Origin: Whitmania pigra
Taxonomy: Eukaryota > Annelida > Clitellata > Hirudinida > Haemopidae
DNA length: 64,000 nucleotides
Assembly: GCA_021613335.1 (NCBI GenBank)
Contig: JAJTWR010000308.1
Location: forward strand, 2,772,001-2,836,000
Direction: 5' to 3'
Shown: positions 1 through 9,034 of the stretch, piece after piece
How the letters are laid out: the number at the start of each line of letters is the position of its first letter
How positions within the stretch are numbered: position 1 is the stretch's first letter
The notes under the pieces: generated by a model
Databases searched by the model: none
What the model was told of the DNA's origin: nothing
What the model saw: the letters and a program-made list of their open reading frames with translations, nothing else
Position numbers and translations under genes: made by a program

Positions 1-1289
1 ACGAATTCTGAAGAAACGAAAGAACGCGAGACTTTTGTAAAGTCGCTTACTAGGAGAGACAGCCTTCGCTTGAATGCTTGGCCTAATATTAATAGGAGCC
101 AATAGCGGGGCGGTGAATAATTGGGAAAAAATTGAGCCGACAAATACATTCAAAAGTGGGTTACTGGGTGACAGTGTTTTTGTTTCAATTCCATCCAAGA
201 GCTTTGACGTCCAATGTTTAAACATTAACAAGAACTTGCTGAAGCTTTGAACATCAGCGATATTGACCAATTAAGGTCTTCATTGAAATGGAATGTTGAA
301 GCTAATAATTAAAAAGATAACAAATTAACGAGGTGATGTTTAAGACACAGGTCTGGACGGTACAATCAACCCTTATTAACTCACATCTTATTTTTATTTT
401 CGAAGACATCTTCCGCGATTCGCTGTCAAACCGGTTCGAAACCGACACTGAATTAAAAATGGTCTCTTTTTTTGTGTTACTAAAGACGTAATTGTGCGAG
501 ATAAGCCATTAATTCTAAAAGAGGATTCATGCCTCAGAATAAGAAAAGAGGAGCTTAGAATGTTTGAGTTAAAAAATGCCATTTAGAGGCTTTGAAGTTA
601 TTTTAAAATATCTTATTTGACCCTCCTACAGCTAATAAAAAGTAAAAAGATTATCATATGACACGAAAGTGTTCACGTGAGTTGAAAGTGAGTGTAGGGC
701 TCTTTCAAACTATTCACATATCCGTTGATTTATAATCTAGGCGATTTACAGTTCAACTTGTTTTTGAGTCAATATAGAAAATATTCTTCACAGACGACAA
801 GACCCCATTCAAAAATTCCTTTGTCTGCACCGAAAGATTAAATGATAGTCTGCTACCTTCTAAGTATTATAAGAATAATGGAAATCTTTTCTTTCTGAAT
901 TGGTTTTATGTGGGTCATAAACCCCCGCCTATAAATCAACTTTATCAAATTTTCTCGGTGCACTCCACATTGGTTCAGCAAGCTTCCAATCAAGTAATTT
1001 GGATTTGTTTCAAATTTATCATGAACTTTATTTTAAAATTCTCAAATTCTAACTTTCAAACTTTTTTTAGTGATTTCAACAGTATCTCACAACATCAGCG
1101 GATTTTCATAAGTTTGATGATATTTATCGTCATTGTCATCATCATTAGCGTCAGAAATTACATTAATATCACAACTATCCAAAAATTAATTGAGAATCTT
1201 GATTATGAAGTCTATTGCTGACATATTTCCTCCAGCGACGTAGTCAAACTCTTGCTAGGTTTGAACTTGCAATAACTTCAATCCCTGTC
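1..1289. other. No supported gene
   Basis: AT-rich sequence with short open frames only. None shows a recognisable domain or paired splice sites. A 103-codon frame at 910-1221 (+) is low in complexity and ends in a hydrophobic Ile/Val run; I do not regard it as a gene. Confidence 0.5.
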
Positions 1290-1760
1290 AATTGCATGTT
1301 TCTCACATGTTTCTGCAACTGCTTTATTAGAATTAGTCAATAAACACGTACAAAGTGAACTTATCACACCGAAATGATTATTAGGATCAGGCTTTATCCA
1401 ATCCTTTAGGTCGATGTTTGTCAATTGTCATTCGTCATTGAATGTCTGATTGTACCACATCTTACCTTTCTTACGAGGTGGGACATCGCTGCTAGCAACT
1501 GAAGCGTCAGCGTTCATTGTCCTAAAAATTTCAATGTAATACGCGCGTGCAAAGATGGCGGAAAGGAGGAAGTCGTATCAATGAAGAGTCTTCATTGAAG
1601 AGATAACCAAAGAATCTGACTGAATATTACTTCTAAGTAATTACAGAGATTTGTTTTATTTTATTCAAAAAACCCAGATTTGCAATAAAAAAATACAGAA
1701 ACCCAGATTGGGTCGAAACCCCCACCCCAAAAAAACATAGCATTGGCAACCAGTGAGATT
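1290..1760 (-). pseudogene. Decayed transposase N-terminus (BED/hAT-like zinc-finger unit), copy 1
   Basis: Read on the minus strand, this stretch encodes broken pieces of a short basic leader (ending RKKGK), then YNQ-FNDE, then a W-I-K-P-D-P-N-N core followed by cysteine- and histidine-bearing residues. Such an N-terminal module is typical of zinc fingers in front of hAT-like transposases. A second, independently decayed copy lies at about 7400-7830 and keeps the same order of blocks. Stops and frameshifts break both copies. No transposase core follows in either place. The family assignment is inferred from the motif pattern; the paralogy of the two copies is visible directly. Confidence 0.4.
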
Positions 1761-1911
1761 TTTAAAAAAGACCACATAGATTTACAAAAAAATCCAAGAA
1801 AAACTTAGATCATATTAAGCCAGCTTTTATTGTCAATTAGTTTAATTTTTAATTACTAATCATGTTGTTATACATATCCATGGGTTCCAAATTAAATAAA
1901 AATCGGATTAA

Positions 1912-1933
1912 TAATAATAATAATAATAATAAT
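1912..1933. repeat. (AAT)n microsatellite, left part
   Basis: Run of AAT units directly abutting the 5' LTR of the Ty3/gypsy element. The same repeat continues directly after the 3' LTR at 6264, so the element inserted inside one AAT array, which is best read as the tail of the LINE at 6560-7001. Confidence 0.85.
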
Positions 1934-2096
1934 TGTCATATGTGTAAAATTATATTACATAATAATTACATAATTTTATGTGGTATAATTTTATAATATT
2001 TATAAAATGGCATCCGCTATCTTTGGATGCCAAGTCCAAAGTGGTTTTTGATTAATAAACCCATTCATCTCTTGAATCATCACTCGGAACACGACA
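1934..2096 (+). repeat. 5' LTR of gypsy element 1 (163 bp)
   Basis: Begins TGTCATATGTG, ends GGAACACGACA and contains an AATAAA-type signal (gattaataaaccc). Repeated at 6088-6263. The first Gag ATG overlaps the LTR/PBS junction. Confidence 0.92.
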
Positions 2097-4882
2097 TGGC
2101 GCAGTCGACATTTTCTTTGAACGTTGGGTTGCCACCGATTTTAGATGTCAATTCTTCTAATCTTGCAGAGGCCTGGAGGCGTTGGAAAAGCAGTTACGAA
2201 ACCTATTTTCAGCTTTGTGACGGGAACCAGCTTACCGAGACTCGTCAAGTAGCCCTTCTTCTCCACGCTCTGGGTGAAACTGTCAATGCCATGTATTATG
2301 ACATGGATTGGCATAACGCAGAGGACAAATTGAAGCACGACATTGTCCTGCAAAGATTCGAGGAGAGGTTTGCACCTAAGAGGCATGTGTTGGTGGAGAG
2401 ATTCAATTTCAACGAATTGTCACGAAGGCCAGGAGAGCTCACCAATGACTTCCTGGAACGCCTGAAACTTGCTGCACGAAACTGTGAATTCAGGGACCTC
2501 ACAGAAGAACTGATTCGTGACAAGTTGGTTTTCACCTATCCGGACAGGGACATCCAACAGAGAATGATGAGTGAGACTGATTTCTCACTGAGCAACCTGA
2601 AGAGAATCGCAATAGTTTTTGAGAATTCGCAGCAATGCCGCATGTTGATCAATACTAGTCACTCCACACATCAACAGGTCAACAAAGTGAATCTTCTAAA
2701 GCCATCTGTTCCAAACAACAGAGGCAAGCAGATGTCTAATAAACAGTGCTCCAATTGTGGTCGGGCTCATCCAGTTTCTGCAGTCTGTCCAGCCAAAGGA
2801 AGAATCTGCAAGAAGTGTGGTAAGGGAAACAATTTTGCAAAGGTTTGCCGTGCTAAAGACATTGCCAATTTAGAATCTCAAGCCACATGTGCAATTGACT
2901 CATTTGACTTTGACAATAAAGATTCTAAATGGTCTTGTGTTTTTCAAATTTTCAATGGACCATCAGTAGAATTCAAGATAGACACTGGTGCAGAAGTAAA
3001 TACCATCTCATCTTCTCATTTTATGAAGCTATCAAACGCAAAGTTGAAAAAGTCAGTTGTGAAGTTGAAGCCATATGGAGTCAGTAAATTCCTTAACATA
3101 TTGGGAGTAGTAGAGCTAAGGTTGTTACATCCTGTTAGTCGTGAATGGATGGACGATGAATTTCATGTTGTTGAAGGAAATTCGGAAGCTTTGCTGGGAG
3201 TAAAATTTTGTGTCAAGCACAACCTTGTCAATTTAAATCTTCCCATATGCCAAAGTTCACACAGACAGCAGCATGCAGTTCAACAAGTTTTTGAGGTCAG
3301 TCAAAGGTTTTCTGAAAGTTGTCTTTACAGAAAATTTTCTGGAATATTTGAGGGGCTTGGAAGAGTTCCCTTTGAATATAACATCAAACTAGACAATTCA
3401 GTTCCTCCTGTAGTGCACCCACCTCGACGTGTTGCTATTGCTCTACAAGATCAACTAAAGAAACAGCTTGATTTGATGGTAACATCTGGCATTATAGCAA
3501 GAGTGACGGAACCCACAAAATGGGTTAATTCTCTGTTGATTATGGAAAAGAAAAATGGTTCCTTAAGACTCTGCCTCGATCCTCGGGATTTGAACCGAGC
3601 AATTTTAAGGGAACACTTCCACATTCCTACACTTGATGACATCATCCATAATTTTCATGGAAAGAGCATTTTTACAGTCATAGACATGAGCCAAGGCTTC
3701 TATCAAGTTCCACTGGATGAGGCAAGTTCATTTTTATGTACCTTTAACACACCATTTGGGAGGTACCGAATGCTGAGAATGCCTTTTGGAATATCCAGTG
3801 CTCCAGAAGTGTTTCAAAGGATCAATACAGCAATTTTTGGTGACATTAAGGGTGTTCACATCATATTTGACGATATGATTGTGGCCTCTAAGAATGAAGA
3901 GGAACATGATAGGATACTAGGGGAGGTATTCCAAAGAGCCATGGACAACGGTGTTCGTTTCAATATCGACAAAATACAGTACCGTGTCAGCTCCGTTCGA
4001 TACATGGGTCACATCATCTCACAGCAAGGAGTGAAAGCAGATCCAGAAAAGGTCAAAGCAATCACCGACATGCCCCCACCTGCATCATTGGCTGATCTCA
4101 GACGATTAATGGGCATGCTCGCTTACATCATGAAATTTGTCCCGAAACTGGCAGAATATACAGAGCCATTGCGATCGCTGTTGAAGAAAAACTCCCTTTT
4201 TCAATGGTCATCAACCCATACAGCTGCTTTGGACAAGATTAAGGATGTCGTTGCAAACTTGCCTGTATTAAAATTTTTTAATCCAAAGCAAGAAATTGTT
4301 CTTCAGGCAGATGCTTCAAGTTATGGTCTAGGTGCTTGCCTTCTTCAGAGAGATGGACCAGTTGCCTACAGTAGTCGATCACTCACGGACTGCGAGAAAA
4401 ATTATGCTCAGATTGAAAAGGAGCTATTGGCCATTGTTTTTGCATGCAACAGGTTTGACGGCTACATCTACGGACAAGTTGTGACTGTTCACAGTGATCA
4501 CAGACCACTCGAGTCGATCTTCAAGAAATCCATTCATGACACATCTCCACGTCTTCAGAGGTTGTTGTTGAAGCTGTTGCGTTACAATCTGATAGTCAAG
4601 TATGTTCCAGGAAAAGAATTGCACATACCGGATACTCTATCCAGGGCCCCTCGCACGGAGGTGACAGGTGATTCAGAGCTGGAAGCAGAAATGACATTGG
4701 CAGTTCACAGAGTGGTCAACAGTTTGAGCATTTCCCCGTCGAAGATGAATGATTTTCGCCAAGGCACTTTAACTGATGTACAGCTTTCACAAGCGATCAG
4801 TTATATTCGAAATGGATGGCCTCACCTGAAAAGGATGTCGTGCAGGAGGCACAAGCATTTTGGGATTGCCGTCAAGACCTGA
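2096..4882 (+). CDS. Gag-protease-RT-RNase H polyprotein of gypsy element 1
   Basis: The open frame extends upstream to 2027, but the ATG at 2096 (MAQSTFSLNVG) lies at the LTR/PBS junction and is the likely start; element 2 has the equivalent ATG (MAQST). Gag ends in two zinc-knuckle-like motifs near residues 217-255: CSNCGRAH...C and CKKCGKGNNFAKVC, where the second has Asn in place of the usual His. A retropepsin active site (DTGAEVNT) lies near residue 295. RT follows with LRLCLDPRDLN, FTVIDMSQGFYQV, TPFGRYRMLRMPFG and an IIFDDMIVA box (the usual Tyr two residues before DD is Ile). RNase H carries QADASSYGLGA, ELLAIVFA and HSDHRPLE. The frame runs 67 nt into the integrase frame and loses homology just after the GWP motif, so pol is split by a one-base frame change near 4818. 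Confidence 0.88.
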   Translation: MAQSTFSLNVGLPPILDVNSSNLAEAWRRWKSSYETYFQLCDGNQLTETRQVALLLHALGETVNAMYYDMDWHNAEDKLKHDIVLQRFEERFAPKRHVLVERFNFNELSRRPGELTNDFLERLKLAARNCEFRDLTEELIRDKLVFTYPDRDIQQRMMSETDFSLSNLKRIAIVFENSQQCRMLINTSHSTHQQVNKVNLLKPSVPNNRGKQMSNKQCSNCGRAHPVSAVCPAKGRICKKCGKGNNFAKVCRAKDIANLESQATCAIDSFDFDNKDSKWSCVFQIFNGPSVEFKIDTGAEVNTISSSHFMKLSNAKLKKSVVKLKPYGVSKFLNILGVVELRLLHPVSREWMDDEFHVVEGNSEALLGVKFCVKHNLVNLNLPICQSSHRQQHAVQQVFEVSQRFSESCLYRKFSGIFEGLGRVPFEYNIKLDNSVPPVVHPPRRVAIALQDQLKKQLDLMVTSGIIARVTEPTKWVNSLLIMEKKNGSLRLCLDPRDLNRAILREHFHIPTLDDIIHNFHGKSIFTVIDMSQGFYQVPLDEASSFLCTFNTPFGRYRMLRMPFGISSAPEVFQRINTAIFGDIKGVHIIFDDMIVASKNEEEHDRILGEVFQRAMDNGVRFNIDKIQYRVSSVRYMGHIISQQGVKADPEKVKAITDMPPPASLADLRRLMGMLAYIMKFVPKLAEYTEPLRSLLKKNSLFQWSSTHTAALDKIKDVVANLPVLKFFNPKQEIVLQADASSYGLGACLLQRDGPVAYSSRSLTDCEKNYAQIEKELLAIVFACNRFDGYIYGQVVTVHSDHRPLESIFKKSIHDTSPRLQRLLLKLLRYNLIVKYVPGKELHIPDTLSRAPRTEVTGDSELEAEMTLAVHRVVNSLSISPSKMNDFRQGTLTDVQLSQAISYIRNGWPHLKRMSCRRHKHFGIAVKT
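2097..2109 (+). other. Primer-binding site, tRNA-Ser type
   Basis: TGGCGCAGTCGAC follows the 5' LTR without a gap. The first 11 bases are complementary to CGACTGCGCCA, the CCA-terminated end of common animal tRNA-Ser. The same 13 bases follow the 5' LTR of gypsy element 2 at 17408. Confidence 0.75.
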
Positions 4883-6066
4883 CAGTGTCTGAGGGTATCG
4901 TCTTGATGAACGACAGAGTGGTCCCACCATCAAACGAGCGGCCCAATATCTTGCAGCAGCTACACGCAGCTCATCAGGGGATGGACAAAATGAAGCATTT
5001 GGCACGCACGTGTGTTTACTGGCCCGGGTTAGACCGTGATATCGAAACTCACGTGATGTCATGCTTGCAGTGTCTAAGCAATCGAAGCCTTCCAAAGAAG
5101 GAAACACTAGTTCCACATCCCGTACCAGAGGGGCCATGGCAGAAAGTCGGAATTGATATTTTCACTTTGAACTCTTGGGATTATTTGCTTGTGGTTGATT
5201 ACTTCAGCAAATATCCAGAAGTGGCTCGTTTAGAAAGCAAGACAGCTACAGCCATTATCTCAAAGTTAAAGAACATTTTTTCCAGACATGGCATCCCAAT
5301 AACCATTGTTTCCGACAACATGCCCTTCAACTCAGAAAGTTGCAGGCGTTTTGCAGTGGAGTGGGGTTTTCAGTGGCTATTCACCAGTCCAGGAAATCCA
5401 CAGTCAAATGGAATGGTGGAAAGACACATTCAAACCATCAAGAATGTCCTCAAGAAAGCTGAAGGAGAAGGGACAGACCAACATCTCGCTCTGTTAAGCC
5501 TGAGGAATACCCCCATTTCTGAGTTAAATGTTTCCCCAGCACAACTTCTTTTCAGCCGCAGATTGAGGGACACACTTCCGGTGCTAAGCAATAAGTTACT
5601 GCCTAAGGTTGTTAAGGATGCCAAGGGACAACTCACTCGGCGACAGCAGAAGACAACAGATACACATAATCAACTCCATTCAACTCAGCATCGTCCCCTC
5701 ACCCCAGGCACTGCTATAAGGTTCAGAATAGAGAATGGATGGAGGAAAGGAGAGATTATGTCTGTTCTGGGCCCAAGAAGGTATCTCGTAAAGACTTTAG
5801 ATGGCCGTGAGTTTGTAAGGAATCGACGATTCTTGTTTCCAACAAAAGAACAAGATCGGCACCACCATTGGTTTTGGATCAGCAGGAAAGAAGATGAAGG
5901 CACAGTAGAATCCGCAGGCACGCCGGGGCATCCAACAGTTTCTCAAGCAGAAGCCCCGATTGTGGAAACGCCTCCTCAGCAACCAGCCCTTGTTGGGGAA
6001 GGAAGACCAGCAACATCCAGAAGTGGAAGACCAATCAAGCCCCCCTGCCGATATGGTTTTGACTGA
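4816..6066 (+). CDS. Integrase of gypsy element 1 (second frame)
   Basis: This frame is offset by -1 from the upstream polyprotein and overlaps it from 4816. It carries an HHCC zinc module (LHAAHQG ... CLQC), the catalytic core with GIDIF, VSDNMPF (normally SDNGPQF) and QSNGMVER supplying the D, D and E residues, then SPAQLLFSRRLRDTLP and a chromo/GPY-type tail (RYLVKTLDGREFVRNRR). It stops just before the polypurine tract. Because homology begins immediately after GWP of the upstream frame, the ATG at 4816 is probably not a real start; the product would be made by frameshifting, or the split is a mutation. Met in place of Gly after SDN could also weaken activity. Confidence 0.85.
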   Translation: MASPEKDVVQEAQAFWDCRQDLTVSEGIVLMNDRVVPPSNERPNILQQLHAAHQGMDKMKHLARTCVYWPGLDRDIETHVMSCLQCLSNRSLPKKETLVPHPVPEGPWQKVGIDIFTLNSWDYLLVVDYFSKYPEVARLESKTATAIISKLKNIFSRHGIPITIVSDNMPFNSESCRRFAVEWGFQWLFTSPGNPQSNGMVERHIQTIKNVLKKAEGEGTDQHLALLSLRNTPISELNVSPAQLLFSRRLRDTLPVLSNKLLPKVVKDAKGQLTRRQQKTTDTHNQLHSTQHRPLTPGTAIRFRIENGWRKGEIMSVLGPRRYLVKTLDGREFVRNRRFLFPTKEQDRHHHWFWISRKEDEGTVESAGTPGHPTVSQAEAPIVETPPQQPALVGEGRPATSRSGRPIKPPCRYGFD

Positions 6067-6077
6067 ACTCCAAGCTT

Positions 6078-6087
6078 GGAAGGGAGA
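6078..6087 (+). other. Polypurine tract of gypsy element 1
   Basis: GGAAGGGAGA lies immediately 5' of the 3' LTR, the position expected of the plus-strand primer. Confidence 0.8.
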
Positions 6088-6263
6088 TGTCATATGTGTA
6101 AAATTATATTACATAATAATTACATAATTTTATTACATAATTTTATGTGGTATAATTTTATAATATTTATAAAATGGCATCCGCTATCTTTGGATGCCAA
6201 GTCCAAAGTGGTTTTTGATTAATAAACCCATTCATCTCTTGAATCATCACTCGGAACACGACA
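6088..6263 (+). repeat. 3' LTR of gypsy element 1 (176 bp)
   Basis: Same sequence as the 5' LTR except for an additional 13 bp produced by tandem duplication of an ATTTTATTACAT-like stretch. Directly followed by (AAT)n. Confidence 0.92.
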
Positions 6264-6559
<296 letters not shown>

Positions 6560-7001
6560 TAATTTATAAAGCGCCATGTGCGTAGCGTCAGAGGCGCCTT
6601 GTGTCTTCTCTGTCCCATGAAGTCCTGAAGAGGTGGTTCTTCAGATGGCGCTTGAAGAGCTCCAGGGATGGCTGGGCTCTGACGGTGGGAGGGAGTCTGT
6701 TCCAGACAGCTGGATATGCGTACGAGAAGCCTCTGTTTGGAAGGGATGATCTATGTACCGGTTGGTGAAATTGAGTGGCTGATGAGCGAAGACCAGGTGT
6801 TTGGCGGCGATCTAGTAGGTGATGGAAATAAGGTGGGGTAAATGTTGCTAGAGTGTGATATGTCATGAGGGCAACTTTGAAAGTGATACGACTATGGATC
6901 GGCAACCAGTGCAATTTCTTCAGCCGGTCTATTGAGGGTAGGGAGATGCCAATCATTGATGGCATCCGTGCACCTCCGCAGTTATTAATGAAACAAGTCA
7001 A
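6560..7001 (-). mobile_element. 5'-truncated CR1/L2-like LINE, C-terminal end of ORF2
   Basis: The minus strand encodes 137 residues with the conserved tail of CR1/L2-type ORF2: KKLHWLPIHSRITFK, PPYFHHLLDRRQTPGLRSS, AYPAVWNRLPPTVR and LELFKRHLKNHLF. The stop at 6588 is followed by a short 3' UTR ending GCGCTTTATAAATTA and then (ATT)n, a typical trinucleotide tail. No RT core is present to the right, so the copy is heavily 5'-truncated. The gypsy element sits in its tail. Confidence 0.8.
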
Positions 7002-7399
7002 ACAAAACTTTATTTTAATTCAAAAATTCAGAGTCGGCCAGAAATTGCATCATCATAAATATCGGAAACTGATGCAAATTAGCAAAATTTCATTTGAGTC
7101 TTGGATGTTATGTTTCCTATTGTTGTCATGTTGCCAATAGCGTCCTTGCGTCACATCACTAACCAAACTCAGGAATGAACTTGGAACAGCATCCATCTCT
7201 GGCAATTGCTTGATTGGCTAACAAGCGAGAGCTCACCGTCCCAAACAAGAGTTTGTTAGCCAGTTTGGTTTCGACCAACTTCACATGCGAAATAATTCTT
7301 TCGCGAAAACTAGTTCGGCTTGAGTTACTTTTTTTATTGAATGGTCGTTAGAAGTTTTATAAAACTGGCCAATATCCAAAGCTGTACCTTGGGCCTTCA

Positions 7400-7830
7400 T
7401 GTTTTTCACGCGTTTCTGCATCTGCTTGTGAGGCAGCAGACCTGATTATTCAATAAACATGAACAAACTTTACATTTTACTCCAAAGCGGTTGTTGGGAT
7501 CTGGCTATATCCAATATACATGTCAACAAATCGTCACTAAATGCCTGATTGTACCGCCTTTTTACGAGATGACACAACTCTGCTAGCAACTGGAGCAACT
7601 GCGTCATCGTCCATTGTTCAAAAATCATAATTCAATGTAGTACGTGCGTGCAAAGATGGCGGAAAAGAAGGAAGCCGGTGGTGATGAAGGTTCTGTATTG
7701 AAGAGATAAACCAAAGAGCTTTACAGAATATTTTCATCCAAATACCTAGATTTCTAAACAAAAAACCAGGAAACACAGATTAGGTCCAAATTAAAAAAAG
7801 TCAAGATGTTGGTTTAAAATCCCGACACTG
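7400..7830 (-). pseudogene. Decayed transposase N-terminus, copy 2
   Basis: Paralogue of the unit at 1290-1760, aligning through blocks such as the region around 7500-7560 and the segment containing GCAAAGATGGCGGAAA. On the minus strand it begins MDDDAVAPVASRVVSSRKK and, after a frameshift, continues YNQAFSDDLL and P-D-P-N-N-R-F-G-V-K-C-K-V-C. It is more complete than copy 1 but still broken, and no transposase core adjoins it. Confidence 0.4.
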
Positions 7831-9034
7831 GCAACACTCGTTGCAGTCGAGCGCAAGACGCGTTGGTCAATTGCGTTCATGGCAGGCTCATCTCGGAGCG
7901 GACGTAGTTTAAAGTGACCGCGCTTTCGAGATCGAGAGTTGTTTGACTGGCGTAAAAATACAATAAAAATACATTTTTAGGCAATGGGTTGCAACCACCA
8001 ACAAAACTAAATAATGAAATCGAAATAAAATTCTTTACAATGTAAAAATGGAAATTACTTTTTATTTGTTCGTGGCTCTCTATATGATGCTTACCTTAAT
8101 TTGTCTTATGCAATTTGTTCAAGTCTCTCTAGAAGTTTCTACGCATCCATAACTTCTCCCGTTCTGCTTCAGTGAATCCAACCCTTGCTTAAGACTCTTT
8201 TGAGTCACTTAATTCGAGATTTACTTCACAACAAATTGTGTTCGCGCAGCCCTTTTGATAATTTATTATGTAAAACTAAAGTCGACGATAATTTCTACAG
8301 TCTACATTGCGAACATAAGAGTAGTTTATTAAACATTTGAATTCAGCACATCGAAATACTTTAAAATTAGTAAATTTTGTCTGAGATCAGACGACTTTTC
8401 GAACATTGTAGACAATCGTAACGAGGACGGTCCAATCCAACCAAGATAATAATAATTATATCTAAAGTATCAGATATGAACTTAATCTAAGTGTAACGAA
8501 TCAATAAACTCCACTTGGGATAAGACTCATCACCGAAGGAAATTTGAGAAAAATGCATTAGCCGTTTCTTCTTTGGCTAACTTCGTAGCTTTCTAATTGG
8601 CATTGTTCTTCCCAGCCGACTAAAAAGCGTTAGTTAAAAATATAGATAGACCAGTAACGTCGTTTGCGACGCAACAGCCAAATGCAGACTTAAACAGACT
8701 TAAATGCCTGTCTGCAACCCCCATTCTTGATTGGCTATCGCTACTCGTGGTTAGTTGACAGCCTTTTGCTGGAATAAACTAAATCGAACTAAAAAATAAA
8801 TCGAACATCACCGTGCTCGTCTTCCTCTGTCCAACAAATTTTAGAAACTACACGACCTTAACTTTGTTCATAAATATTATGCTTGAGCCACCATAACAAA
8901 AAAGGCACTAAGCCAAAAACATATTGTTACAAAAATTAATCCCAAACAAATAAAGTTTAAATTGTCATTGTAAGCAATAAGTGTACTTGGCAATATCATA
9001 ATTGAATTGGAGAATTTTCTTGAGACAATCTAAC
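7831..9034. other. Intergenic, nothing recognised
   Basis: AT-rich sequence 3' of the TRF-like gene. No domain, RNA gene or repeat structure was found on reading. Confidence 0.5.

Larger units (their letters stand above)
1934..6263 (+). mobile_element. Ty3/gypsy LTR retrotransposon, near-complete (mag-like)
   Basis: A 4.3-kb element with short direct LTRs (1934-2096 and 6088-6263), both starting TGTCATATGTG and ending CACGACA. The primer-binding site TGGCGCAGTCGAC at 2097-2109 matches the 3' end expected for many animal tRNA-Ser acceptors, as in mag-clade elements. A purine-rich tract (GGAAGGGAGA) ends at 6087 immediately before the 3' LTR. Domains run Gag, protease, RT, RNase H, integrase. 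The two LTRs look identical by eye except for a 13-bp tandem duplication in the 3' copy, so insertion is recent. It sits within an AAT array, so the target-site duplication cannot be delimited. Confidence 0.92.

Noticed and set aside
910..1221. 103-codon frame with a hydrophobic C-terminus
   Set aside because: Low complexity, no domain, no splice or promoter evidence, and not conserved in the paralogous repeat.
2027..2095. Upstream start MPSPKWFLINKP for the gypsy polyprotein
   Set aside because: It lies inside the LTR and recurs in the 3' LTR; the ATG at the PBS is the sensible start and is shared with element 2.
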